Source: Enterococcus_I eurekensis
Lineage (GTDB): Bacteria > Bacillota > Bacilli > Lactobacillales > Enterococcaceae
Assembly (NCBI RefSeq): GCF_042654605.1
Contig: NZ_JBHSGT010000043.1
Coordinates: 62,001 to 126,000 of the forward strand
Reading direction: 5' to 3'
Length of the DNA stretch: 64,000 nucleotides
Below are positions 1 to 8,393 of the stretch, in pieces (positions within the stretch are counted from its first letter, which is position 1; each line of letters begins with the position of its first letter). Below the pieces are notes generated by a model, which saw only the letters and a list, made by a program, of their open reading frames with translations, ran no database searches and was not told where the DNA came from. The position numbers and the translations under genes are program-made.

Positions 1-474
1 ATCCGAGAAATACAAATAAAAGATAACGAAGCAATCAAAAAAATTATCCAAAATTCATTAGAATCATTAGGCTTAGCCATCCCGGGTTCGGCTTATTTTG
101 ATCCACAGTTGTCACATCTCCAGCAGTACTATTCTGGCTTAGCACAGGCTAATTATTGGATTGTGGAACACGAAGGCCAAGTTGTTGGAGGCGTAGGGAT
201 CGCGCCTTTCAATGAGCAAGCCAAAATTTGTGAGTTACAAAAATTGTATTTAAGTCCGCAAGCTCAAGGTTTAGGCTTAGCTAATCAATTAATGGAAACG
301 GCACTCGCTTTTGCTCAAAAGCATTATAATTACTGTTATTTAGAAACGATGCATGAATTAGTGGCCGCTTGTCGACTATATGAAAAATTTGATTTTACTT
401 TGTTAGCAGAGCCACTCGAAGGTTCAGAACATTCCGCGATGGATGCTTGGTACTTAAAGCACTTAAATAACTGA
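1..474 (+). CDS. GNAT-family N-acetyltransferase (5' end outside window)
   Basis: The reading frame is open from base 1, so the start codon lies outside the window; 157 residues are visible before the stop. The sequence fits a GNAT acetyltransferase, which moves an acetyl group from acetyl-CoA to an amine. The acetyl-CoA binding loop is visible as AQGLGLANQLM after the beta4-like stretch ELQKLYLS, and the C-terminal half has the usual YEKFDF strand. The protein lacks only a short N-terminus compared with typical members of about 160-170 residues. The substrate cannot be told. It is followed by about 160 bp with no gene, then genes on the other strand. Confidence 0.85.
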   Translation: MREIQIKDNEAIKKIIQNSLESLGLAIPGSAYFDPQLSHLQQYYSGLAQANYWIVEHEGQVVGGVGIAPFNEQAKICELQKLYLSPQAQGLGLANQLMETALAFAQKHYNYCYLETMHELVAACRLYEKFDFTLLAEPLEGSEHSAMDAWYLKHLNN

Positions 475-638
475 AGAATAACTGTCATGTTAAAAAGTAG
501 ACGGCTGTTGATTCCTCTCAATAGTCATGGATGAGGCTATATTTATTGGGTTATCAAAAGAGTCACCACAATTAGTGATTTTAGGACCGTTATTTTTCCA
601 CTAATCCTAAAAGGGTGTCAGCGTTTTTGATTTCAAAC

Positions 639-1397
639 TCATTTTTTTATGGCTTCAAAGGTGAAAATCGAATGATTCGTTGAAGGTTTCTGGTTATATT
701 GATAATCTGGAGAACAAGTAATGGCGGTAAAACCAATTTTTTCGAGCAAATTTTTGAATTCTGATAAACCGTACCATCGCATACAAAACTTTTGTAATTC
801 ACTTGCAACTAATTTGCCATCACGCCATTTTTCATACGTTAAATAAGACAAAGTTGTTTGTTTGACCCAATCAATTGCAATGGATTTACTTTCAAGTAAA
901 ATTCCTTCATTCGCTGATATTGAAAAAGTAGAGGTATCGACTGTTCCAGCTTGCCAATCTATTGGCAATGCAAGGTCGACGATTAATCGCCCTCCTTTTT
1001 CAAGATGATGATAAAAATTCAATAGGGTTTGTTGGGCGTCATCCAAAGATTCTATTAGACAAAACGAACCTGTGGGAACGACAATCGCTTCATAAGTTTG
1101 GTTGAATGAAAAATTCACAAAGTCAGCCTTATAGAGTTGAGGTGTTAAGTGACGTTCCTGACAGTGTTTTTGACAAGAATCGAGCATTGCAGAAGAAGCA
1201 TCGAAACCATCCACATCGAACCCTTGTTCAAGTAAGGGGATTAGAAAACGTCCAGATCCGACTGCGGCTTCTAGTATTTTTCCTTTCGTGTGAGACAACC
1301 GTTCGAGATAATATTCGATGTCTCCGTTAATGGAGTATCCAATAGGTTTCGTAAAATCATAAACCTCGGTACACAAGGGACCATAAGAATCAAACAT
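639..1397 (-). CDS. Class I SAM-dependent methyltransferase
   Basis: A 252-residue protein with a Rossmann-type methyltransferase fold. SAM-binding motif I is AAVGSGRFLIPLLEQG at about residues 44-59, followed by the acidic GFDASSAML strand and a post-I region typical of small-molecule methyltransferases. No target-recognition domain for DNA or rRNA is visible, so the substrate is unknown. It lies 37 bp downstream of the AraC/GyrI-type regulator on the same strand and is probably co-transcribed with it. The ATG at 1397 is preceded by a GGAGG-type ribosome site (TGGAGGAAAA on the minus strand). Confidence 0.8.
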   Translation of the reverse strand: MFDSYGPLCTEVYDFTKPIGYSINGDIEYYLERLSHTKGKILEAAVGSGRFLIPLLEQGFDVDGFDASSAMLDSCQKHCQERHLTPQLYKADFVNFSFNQTYEAIVVPTGSFCLIESLDDAQQTLLNFYHHLEKGGRLIVDLALPIDWQAGTVDTSTFSISANEGILLESKSIAIDWVKQTTLSYLTYEKWRDGKLVASELQKFCMRWYGLSEFKNLLEKIGFTAITCSPDYQYNQKPSTNHSIFTFEAIKK

Positions 1398-1434
1398 TTT
1401 TTTCCTCCAGTTATTTTATTTGTGAGTGTTATTC

Positions 1435-2331
1435 TTATGTTTTTTTAATCGGAATATAAATATCCATTACTAATTGTGCTGAGCCATGGCAACGTTCATC
1501 GTAAAATTCAAAATTAAGCTTATTTTCATCAAATAGATATCCACTTTTTGGAAACCATTCTAAAAAAATATAACGCCACGTTTCTTTAACCATTTCCGCC
1601 AAGGGATCTTCCTGATAAGAAGTGGCAGTTTCGGTGTTGTCGATTGGTGGGGTGGTAAAAATGACATATTCCGCAGAGGGAATGTTGCAAGTCATCATTT
1701 CTTTTGTAGTTTTGGAATAATCTGGAACAATAACACCAAATAAATAAGTAACCGTTTTACTTTTTGGTGTAGCAATGCAAATTCCAACCTCTCCGTGCGT
1801 AGGAGGGTCAAGTAAATCATACATTTTTTGTTCTAAATTTTCTCCAGTATATGTTTCCCAATAGGCAGCAATATCTTTGGTAGACGCACGAGAACTAGCT
1901 GTTTCAATCCCAAAACCAGCAACTAAAAAGGAAGATTTATAACGAAAATCGATCTTCACTTCTTCTGGGTTAAAACGAACGAAGTCGCAATAGTCTTCAG
2001 ATTCAAGCGCGGTGTAACGATTTAAATAGATTGAAGGACTGTAACCAAAAGTTTTACGAAAAGCTTTTGAGAAACCACTCGCTGTTTGAAAGCCGTAGTC
2101 TAAAGCGACATCGATGATTTTTTCGCGATGTAGCAAATCTTGTCTAGCAGCTACTAAGCGCATCATTCGGACATAATCCATCAACGGTGTTTTTTGATAA
2201 TGACTAAAAATTCTGCAAAAATGTGAAGTTGAATATCCAAGGTAATCTGCAATTTGTTGCGCAGCCAAATTGGATTTTAAATGTTGTTTGATAAAATCAA
2301 TGCTACGCAAAATATTTGCTTGATGTTCCAA
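1435..2331 (-). CDS. AraC-family regulator with GyrI-like effector domain
   Basis: A 298-residue regulator. Residues about 8-105 form two AraC-type helix-turn-helices (AAQQIADYLGYSTSHFCRIF and VALDYGFQTASGFSKAF). From about residue 125 to the end is a GyrI-like small-molecule-binding domain. This is the Rob/BmrR-like layout with an N-terminal DNA-binding part and C-terminal GyrI domain, a group that often senses lipophilic compounds and drives detoxification or efflux genes. The likely partner is the methyltransferase immediately downstream. Ligand and targets are not evident. The ATG at 2331 follows an AGGAGG site. Confidence 0.85.
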   Translation of the reverse strand: MEHQANILRSIDFIKQHLKSNLAAQQIADYLGYSTSHFCRIFSHYQKTPLMDYVRMMRLVAARQDLLHREKIIDVALDYGFQTASGFSKAFRKTFGYSPSIYLNRYTALESEDYCDFVRFNPEEVKIDFRYKSSFLVAGFGIETASSRASTKDIAAYWETYTGENLEQKMYDLLDPPTHGEVGICIATPKSKTVTYLFGVIVPDYSKTTKEMMTCNIPSAEYVIFTTPPIDNTETATSYQEDPLAEMVKETWRYIFLEWFPKSGYLFDENKLNFEFYDERCHGSAQLVMDIYIPIKKT

Positions 2332-2445
2332 AGAGCAACCTCCTTAGTCAACTATTTTCTTTTTATTATAACAAGTTTTTGTCAAAGAGCTGTTCCAATT
2401 TCATCAAGCTTTCGTATACGAATGCTTGGATTCTACTTGCTAGTT

Positions 2446-2486
2446 AAAAAATAGCCGATATGCTAAGAAAGCATACGGCTATTTTT
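2446..2486 (-). terminator. Rho-independent terminator after glmS
   Basis: An inverted repeat with arms AAAAAATAGCCG and CGGCTATTTTTT encloses a shorter inner stem (ATGC/GCAT). It ends just after the glmS stop at 2491 and has T-runs on both strands, so it can end glmS transcription on the minus strand and could act in both directions. Confidence 0.85.
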
Positions 2487-2490
2487 TCAG

Positions 2491-4302
2491 TTATTCAACA
2501 GTCACGGATTTTGCTAAATTCCGTGGTTTATCAACGTCGTATCCGCGCTCAAAGCTAGCATAGTATGCAAGCAATTGGAGCGGGAGAATTGCGATGAGGC
2601 TCATTAAATAATCGGGTGCATCCGGTAAGATGAATCGATCAGTCGTTTGAGCGAGTGACTTCTTAGTCAAGACAATTGTTTTGGCACCACGGCTGCGGAC
2701 TTCTTCTAAGTTTCCGCGGGTATGCGAGGCAGTGGCATCATCGGTGATTAAGCCAATAACTGGTGTTCCTGTTTCAATTAAAGCAATCGTGCCATGCTTT
2801 AATTCACCAGCGGCAAAGCCTTCTGCTTGGATATAAGAGATTTCTTTTAATTTTAAAGCAGCTTCTAAAGCAACGGCGTAATCAATTCCACGACCGATGA
2901 AAAAAGCATTGCGTGTCGTCGGTAAGAAATCATTGACGATTTGATGTATGATTTCTTTTTCTTCGACAATTTGAGTCATTTGTTCTTCAACTAGACTGAG
3001 GGCTTGCGAGAGATTTTTAGGAAGTTGTTCGACGAGTCCTTTTTGTCGCGCAACAGCATCGGCCAAAATCGTTAATAATGTAATTTGGGCAGTGTAAGCT
3101 TTAGTAGAAGCAACTGCAATTTCCGGTCCAGCCTCTAACAGTAGCGCATCATTCGCTTCGCGTGCCAAGGTCGATCCTGGGACATTGGTAATTGTCAAAG
3201 AGGGCAAGTTTTGTTGATTGATTTTCACTAAAACTTGGCGACTATCGGCGGTTTCGCCACTTTGACTCAAGAAAATAAAGAACGGTTTAGCAGTCAGTAA
3301 AGGCATATGGTAGCCAAACTCACTAGCAACATGAACTTCTACTGGAATATTTGTCCATCTTTCAAGCGTTGTTTTGGCAGCGAGCCCCGCGTGATAGCTC
3401 GTGCCACAAGCCACAATATATAAACGATCGCTTGCTGCAATTTTTTGAATTAACGTATCAGAAATTAAACTTTCACCTGATGGCGCCAAGTATTTTTGTT
3501 GCAAGCGACGCATAACAAGTGGTTGTTCTTCAATTTCTTTTAACATGTAAAAGGGATAAGTCCCTTTATCAATGCTGTCGTTATCAATTTGGGCACGAAA
3601 CGGCGCACGTTGAATGGTCTTTCCATCAAGCGTTTCGATTTGAATAGAATCAGTGGTTAAAGTGACGAATTCACCGTCTTGTAATTCAATCAATTCGTTC
3701 GTCTGATGAATCATTGCTAAAGCATCACTACCAACTAAATGAAAGTTTGTACCACAACCAATTAGCAAGGGGCTTTTATGTTTCGCCGCATAAAAGTGTG
3801 TAGGGTCAGTAGGATCAATTAAAGCAAAGGCATAGGATCCTTTAATTTCTGTTAAAACTTTTTTGAAAGCAGCCTTGACATCCAATCCTTCTGTCTCGAT
3901 AAAGTGCTCAATAACATTGACGATGACTTCGGTATCGGTTTCCCCAATTAGTTTGGTCTCTTTGAGGTAGGTAGCTTTTAATTCTTGATAATTCTCAATC
4001 ACGCCATTATGAACAAGCACCACTTTTCCGTGTTCAGAACGGTGAGGGTGCGCATTGGCTTCGCTAGGGATTCCATGAGTCGCCCAACGCGTATGCCCAA
4101 TCCCCACAGTGCCATTCATCGTAGGCGTTATTTTTTGTGTTAACGTCTTAATCGGACCTTGGGCTTTGACTAAGCTCCTTTCTTCTTGATTGGCGAGATA
4201 GATTCCAGCTGAATCGTATCCACGGTATTCTAACCGTTCTAAGCCTTTCAAAAGTACTTCGCAAACATTCTCATTTGCAATCATTCCGACAATTCCACAC
4301 AT
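2491..4302 (-). CDS. glmS: Glucosamine-6-phosphate synthase (glutamine-fructose-6-phosphate aminotransferase)
   Basis: GlmS makes glucosamine-6-phosphate from fructose-6-phosphate and glutamine, the first step towards UDP-GlcNAc and the cell wall. The start is set at 4302 because maturation exposes the catalytic cysteine of MCGIVGMI; the longer frame to 4329 adds nine unconserved residues. The 603-residue protein has an N-terminal class II glutaminase domain, two SIS sugar-isomerase domains (SQSGETADS and CGTSYHAG motifs are visible) and the family C-terminus DKPRNLAKSVTVE. A glmS ribozyme lies directly upstream, so feedback control by the product through mRNA self-cleavage is expected. A strong terminator follows. 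Confidence 0.97.
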   Translation of the reverse strand: MCGIVGMIANENVCEVLLKGLERLEYRGYDSAGIYLANQEERSLVKAQGPIKTLTQKITPTMNGTVGIGHTRWATHGIPSEANAHPHRSEHGKVVLVHNGVIENYQELKATYLKETKLIGETDTEVIVNVIEHFIETEGLDVKAAFKKVLTEIKGSYAFALIDPTDPTHFYAAKHKSPLLIGCGTNFHLVGSDALAMIHQTNELIELQDGEFVTLTTDSIQIETLDGKTIQRAPFRAQIDNDSIDKGTYPFYMLKEIEEQPLVMRRLQQKYLAPSGESLISDTLIQKIAASDRLYIVACGTSYHAGLAAKTTLERWTNIPVEVHVASEFGYHMPLLTAKPFFIFLSQSGETADSRQVLVKINQQNLPSLTITNVPGSTLAREANDALLLEAGPEIAVASTKAYTAQITLLTILADAVARQKGLVEQLPKNLSQALSLVEEQMTQIVEEKEIIHQIVNDFLPTTRNAFFIGRGIDYAVALEAALKLKEISYIQAEGFAAGELKHGTIALIETGTPVIGLITDDATASHTRGNLEEVRSRGAKTIVLTKKSLAQTTDRFILPDAPDYLMSLIAILPLQLLAYYASFERGYDVDKPRNLAKSVTVE

Positions 4303-4357
4303 AATTTGTCTTCCTACTTTCTTATTCAATTTTTTAAGTTTAAGTAGGTTTCTATCT

Positions 4358-4490
4358 GCTGATAAAAGCTTTGTGTCCCTTTTGCAAGGGGGCTTTGTCT
4401 TTTATCTATAGAGTGCAGTCCCTGAAGCCACCCGCCGAATATTTCGATAAGCTTCTTCCTCGTCCTCTGTTTTTACAGAGCTGGCGCTAT
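4358..4490 (-). ncRNA. glmS ribozyme (GlcN6P-activated self-cleaving leader)
   Basis: On the minus strand, about 55 bases upstream of the glmS start, the sequence has the diagnostic order of a glmS ribozyme: AGCGCCAGCTCTG, then CAGAGGACGAGG, then the pseudoknot region ATCGAAATATTCGGCGG, then TCAGGGAC. This is followed by a separate hairpin (P4-like) with arms AGCCCCCTTG and CAAAAGGG. The class cleaves 5' of the G in A|GCGCC, which is between bases 4488 and 4487 here. In known members glucosamine-6-phosphate acts as the catalytic cofactor and the cut mRNA is degraded, lowering GlmS. Confidence 0.93.
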
Positions 4491-4618
4491 TCCTTTTTTG
4501 TACTGATTTTTCCTTTCGTCATTTTAGTAGAAACCTAAAAAAAAGCATAACTTTTCAAACAAAATTTGTCAATTATTTTTTTGTAAAAAAAATTAAATTA
4601 ACAGATGTTATTTATAGA

Positions 4619-4649
4619 AGAGGGGTGTGACTTAAGTCACACCCCCTCT
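4619..4649 (-). terminator. Palindromic terminator-like hairpin
   Basis: The arms GGGGTGTGAC and GTCACACCCC are perfectly complementary around TTAA. It lies 13 bp after the stop of the small exported protein gene on the minus strand. The downstream U-tract is poor, so termination may be partial and could feed into the glmS leader. Confidence 0.6.
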
Positions 4650-4662
4650 AAGTTTATCTAAT

Positions 4663-4959
4663 TTAATCTCCCATCATTTGACGGTGTTGACCACGCATTT
4701 GTCTCATGGGCATGTTTGTGTTGTTTCCATGACAAGAGGTGCGTCCATCATTCATCCATTGACGCATATCATCGGCTTCTTCTTGTGTTAAGTCACCTTG
4801 CTGGACGTATTCATTTAAACGCTCATCGTGTCTTTGTTCCCATCTTGTATGATTGTCATAAGTTGCCGTCGTATCGGATGCAGCAAAAACAGAAGCTGAC
4901 GTAAAACCAGCGGCTAAGACAATAACAGTTGCTAGTGCGATTTTAAATTTTTTGTTCAT
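4663..4959 (-). CDS. Small exported Met/His-rich protein
   Basis: A 98-residue protein with a clear signal peptide: MNKKFK, a hydrophobic core, and cleavage after SVFAA near residue 28. The mature part has a helical segment (ERLNEYVQQGDLTQEEADDM) similar to DUF2680/Spy-like helical proteins, and a Met/His-rich tail (MRQMRGQHRQMMG) that might bind metal. The start at 4959 is chosen over upstream codons because it precedes the signal peptide and has a ribosome site (GGAGTG). It lies 82 bp downstream of the histidine kinase gene on the same strand. A CpxP/Spy-like envelope accessory role for the neighbouring kinase is possible, but this is inference. Confidence 0.6.
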   Translation of the reverse strand: MNKKFKIALATVIVLAAGFTSASVFAASDTTATYDNHTRWEQRHDERLNEYVQQGDLTQEEADDMRQWMNDGRTSCHGNNTNMPMRQMRGQHRQMMGD

Positions 4960-5041
4960 AATAAAACACTCCTTATTTTTTATAAAGAAGTTTCCTTCTT
5001 TGATTATCTTTATTATAGATAAGAAGTGTGGCAAAGATGTG

Positions 5042-6538
5042 TCAAAAATTTTCTAATGTTGTGACATCGAGTCGCTCGAGTTTTGAAAAATCAAAAATAA
5101 AACGAGCACCGGCTGTCGGAGTGTTTTTGACAGTTGCTAAAATAGCGTGTCGTTGGGCAATTTGACGAGCAATGGCTAGTCCAAGACCAGTACCAGTCTT
5201 ATTTTTTTCGCCATAGGTTTTATGGAAGCGATCAAAAATATAAGGTAAGTCTTCCTCTTTTATGCCAGGTCCTTGATCGGTAATTGTTAGTTTATTTGCG
5301 GATAATTTGACTGTGATGGCGCTGCGGGTTGGTGAAAATTTAATCGCATTATCTAAAACAATTAAGAACATTTGTCTCAAGCGACCATAGTCTCCTAAGA
5401 AAAGTAGGGGAGTATTATCGATGTTGACTTTGAAAGTAAGTTGTTTTTCTTTGGCCAATTGTCGGCCACTTCTTAGCGTGTCATTTAAAATATCTTGTAA
5501 TGAAATCGGAACTTTTTCAATTTTGAAATCAAGGTTTTGTAAACGCGAGAGTTCAAGTAAATCATCAACCAAACGCTCTAAAAACAGTGATTCTAGGAAC
5601 ATTTGATGATGGTATTCTTTGATTTTTTTGGGGTCAGTGATTACGCCATCGTTTAGCGCTTCTAAAGAACCACGTAAGACTGTTACTGGTGTCCGTAATT
5701 CATGAGAAATATTTGCAACATAATCTTGTCGCATTTGTTCGAGTTTCTGGCTTTCCTGACTAGCAAACTCAAGTCTATTCGCTAGTGTATCAAGCGTGTT
5801 GGCAAGTTCACCAATCTCATCTTTTTGTTTAATCTGTGTTTGTGCCGTGTAATCACCTTGAATGAGTTTTAAAGCAGTCGTCTTCATTTGTGCTAACGGT
5901 TTTGTAAATGAATAGGACAAAAAGAAGGCGAAAAGTAAGGCGATTAACAGTGCGATGAGTAGGCTAATGAAAAAAATATTAAAACCTTGTTGAACGGCAT
6001 CATTGAAACCACTAATGGGAGCTTGTAATAAGATGCTCGCCCAAATGTTTTGTTGGTCATCGGTGATAGGCACCCCAATAGTTAAGGTTTGCTGATCAAG
6101 CGTGTGATCAAAGCCTTCTTGTGAAATCGTCTCACCTTTAAAAACCAAGGGTAAAACTTCTGAAGCTAGTTCAGGTAGAGGAGAAGGACTGGGTATCATC
6201 GAATTGTCATTCATGTGATTCATCGCTCCTCGACGGTTACCGGTAGCGAGAATCTGTTCGTCGGAATTAACTAACCAAACGTGGTTACCACCGACTTCTT
6301 CAATGAAGCGTAAATAGGCATTACTATTATTCATCATTTGTTGATGATGGGATTGATCTTCTTGTTCGGAAAAAGTTGCAGCTAATGCTTGAGCTTCTCG
6401 CATTCGTTCTTCACGTTGAACATCAATCGTATAATTTTTAAAAAGAAAGAAAAAAACAGAACCAATGACTAAAGCAAATAAGAGCAGTGAACTGACGAAA
6501 TAACTTGCGAGTTTGAGAGAAATACGATTAATTTTCAT
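5042..6538 (-). CDS. Sensor histidine kinase of a two-component system
   Basis: A 498-residue membrane kinase. It has a transmembrane helix near residues 10-33, an extracellular sensor region of about 150 residues rich in Asn, His and Met, a second transmembrane helix near 190-215, a HAMP linker, a HisKA dimerisation domain with the phosphorylated histidine in SHELRTPVTVLRG, and a HATPase_c domain (N box DNAIKFS, G boxes DQGPGIKEED and GTGLGLAIA). The start at 6538 overlaps the end of the response regulator gene by 11 bp; the longer frame to 6565 lies wholly inside that gene. The layout resembles BaeS/CpxA-type envelope-stress sensors. The signal is unknown. Confidence 0.9.
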   Translation of the reverse strand: MKINRISLKLASYFVSSLLLFALVIGSVFFFLFKNYTIDVQREERMREAQALAATFSEQEDQSHHQQMMNNSNAYLRFIEEVGGNHVWLVNSDEQILATGNRRGAMNHMNDNSMIPSPSPLPELASEVLPLVFKGETISQEGFDHTLDQQTLTIGVPITDDQQNIWASILLQAPISGFNDAVQQGFNIFFISLLIALLIALLFAFFLSYSFTKPLAQMKTTALKLIQGDYTAQTQIKQKDEIGELANTLDTLANRLEFASQESQKLEQMRQDYVANISHELRTPVTVLRGSLEALNDGVITDPKKIKEYHHQMFLESLFLERLVDDLLELSRLQNLDFKIEKVPISLQDILNDTLRSGRQLAKEKQLTFKVNIDNTPLLFLGDYGRLRQMFLIVLDNAIKFSPTRSAITVKLSANKLTITDQGPGIKEEDLPYIFDRFHKTYGEKNKTGTGLGLAIARQIAQRHAILATVKNTPTAGARFIFDFSKLERLDVTTLENF

Positions 6539-7220
6539 CGTCAAGGACCTCGAACTTGTAACCAACGCCCCAAATCGTTTTAATTTCCCATGTTGGATGA
6601 GGAACTTGATTCAACTTACTACGCAAGCGTTTGATATGACTATCGACGGTCCGTGTATCACCAAAATAATCGAATCCCCATAATAAGTTGAGGAGCTCAT
6701 CGCGTGAGTAAGCTTTCTGTCGATTGCTAGCTAATGTCCAAAGTAAATCGATTTCTTTTTTGGTTAATAAAATCGGCTCGTTCGCAATGGCGACCGTGTA
6801 ATTTTCTAAATTAATCGTTAAATCATTAAAGGTTAATTGCTGTTGATTCATTGGATCTTGTTGGACACGACGCATAACGGCTTTGATACGTGCCATGACT
6901 TCTCCGGGGGAAAAAGGTTTGACAATATAATCATCGGCGCCAATTTCGAGACCCATAATTCGTTCAAAATCTTCTCCGCGTGCGGTAATCATTAGAATTG
7001 GGACGTTTGATGTTTGACGTATTTCACGGCAGACGGCAAAACCATCTTTTTTTGGCATCATGACGTCGAGTAAAATGATATCGGGCTGTGCTGTTTGAAA
7101 AAGTTCGAGCGCCGCTTCACCATCATAAGCGATTAACACGTCATAGTGATTCTTTTTTGCATAATCGGCTAAGATCGAAGTGATTTGCTGATTATCATCA
7201 ACAATTAATAATTTGGACAT
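6528..7220 (-). CDS. OmpR/PhoB-family response regulator
   Basis: A 230-residue regulator. The receiver domain has the acidic pair DD at residues 8-9, the phosphoacceptor Asp in IILLDVMMP and the switch Lys in VKPFSPGE. The C-terminal winged helix ends with TRTVDSHIKRLRSKL and IKTIWGVGYKFE. It is the first gene of the operon, overlapping the histidine kinase by 11 bp, and presumably controls the downstream small exported protein as well as distant targets. A ribosome site AAGGAGG precedes the ATG at 7220. Confidence 0.93.
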   Translation of the reverse strand: MSKLLIVDDNQQITSILADYAKKNHYDVLIAYDGEAALELFQTAQPDIILLDVMMPKKDGFAVCREIRQTSNVPILMITARGEDFERIMGLEIGADDYIVKPFSPGEVMARIKAVMRRVQQDPMNQQQLTFNDLTINLENYTVAIANEPILLTKKEIDLLWTLASNRQKAYSRDELLNLLWGFDYFGDTRTVDSHIKRLRSKLNQVPHPTWEIKTIWGVGYKFEVLDDEN

Positions 7221-7359
7221 TCAATCCCTCCTTAAGGAAATAATAGCAAAATTTCGTGTCTTTTTGATGGCAATATCAAGATAGTCTATAAAGAAGCGTA
7301 AGAAAGTTCACGATTTTTAACATTTAGTTTGCTAAGATAACGTCATAAGTGAAAACGTT

Positions 7360-8319
7360 TTATTTTGATGTAGAAGCCACTTCAAAATCTGCGAATTCAC
7401 TAAATTGTTTTTGCATGAAACGCGCGCTATCTAGTTTTGGATAAATCATTTGTTGCTCACCGGATTGCGGACCGGTGGAGAGTATCGGATCAATTTTTTG
7501 TTGTTTCCGATAATCTTTGGGCGATAAGTGGTAGGTTGCTTTGAAGGCTTTATTTAAATAACGCACATCGGAAAAACCAGTCATTTCACTAATGGCTAAA
7601 ATACTGTGTTCGGTATTGTTCAGCAAGTAGTAGGCTTTTTCGCTGCGAATCAAATTTAAATAATTTTGGAAAGATAAACCGAAATTTTGTTGAAAAAAAT
7701 GCGATAAATAATTAACGGATAGCTCTTCTTGTTCAGCGATATCGTTTAATAGTAGTTTTTCATGATAGTGCTGATAGATGTATTGGCTAATCCGACGAAT
7801 GCGTTCTTGTCGCACAAGATGAGCGCTTTGTTTATTTTCCGGAATCAGTTCAAAATTAGCACATTGCATAACTTCTGCTAAGGCTAGCGAAGCGTAACCG
7901 TGACATTGCAAGGCGAAGTAGGTTTGTTCCTCAAAAAAAGCCTGACACGTTTTGAAAAAATAAAAACGTAGCGCAGAAAAATGTGGATTTTCCGTTTGAG
8001 AAAGGACTTTTTGAGCGAAAGAGAGTTCATTTATTTGCGGGAAAAAAGCATCAAATTCTTTCGTGTTTAATTGTAAAATCAGTAATTTGGCCGTCTCTTT
8101 AGCTATTAGTTCATGGAGTTGACAAGAGTTGATTAAAATCAACTGATCTTTTTCAACTTTCAACTGTTCGTTGTCAATCGTCAAAATTAGTTGACCCTCA
8201 ATAACGTAAATCCATTCCAAATCGGTATGGAGATGGGGGCGACGATAGTTCATATCAATTAAAAAGGCATGCACGCCTCTTGCTTGATTGTGTTCAATTA
8301 ATTCAAATTCATTCGACAT
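7360..8319 (-). CDS. AraC-family regulator, probable xylose operon activator
   Basis: A 319-residue protein with an N-terminal cupin-like sugar-binding half (HLHTDLEWIYVIEGQL at about residues 28-43) and a C-terminal double AraC helix-turn-helix (LNDIAEQEELSVNYLSHFF, then ILAISEMTGFSDVRYLNKAF, then SPKDYRKQ). The start at 8319 is used because a GAAAGGAGCG site lies just upstream. It is divergent from xylA with only 74 bp between, so the two promoters share one control region. This suggests regulation of xylA-xylB in response to xylose, in place of the more usual ROK-type XylR. That role is inferred from position. Confidence 0.82.
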   Translation of the reverse strand: MSNEFELIEHNQARGVHAFLIDMNYRRPHLHTDLEWIYVIEGQLILTIDNEQLKVEKDQLILINSCQLHELIAKETAKLLILQLNTKEFDAFFPQINELSFAQKVLSQTENPHFSALRFYFFKTCQAFFEEQTYFALQCHGYASLALAEVMQCANFELIPENKQSAHLVRQERIRRISQYIYQHYHEKLLLNDIAEQEELSVNYLSHFFQQNFGLSFQNYLNLIRSEKAYYLLNNTEHSILAISEMTGFSDVRYLNKAFKATYHLSPKDYRKQQKIDPILSTGPQSGEQQMIYPKLDSARFMQKQFSEFADFEVASTSK

Positions 8320-8393
8320 CAAAAACGCTCCTTTCCACATCAATATAACGAATGTTGAAGGAGTTATCAAATAAAAAATAGGAGGAAACAAAA

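Noticed and set aside
572..612. Possible hairpin TTTTAGGA/TCCTAAAA after the acetyltransferase gene
   Set aside because: Arms are interleaved with TTAGTG/CACTAA in a non-nested order and there is no T-run, so no terminator is claimed.
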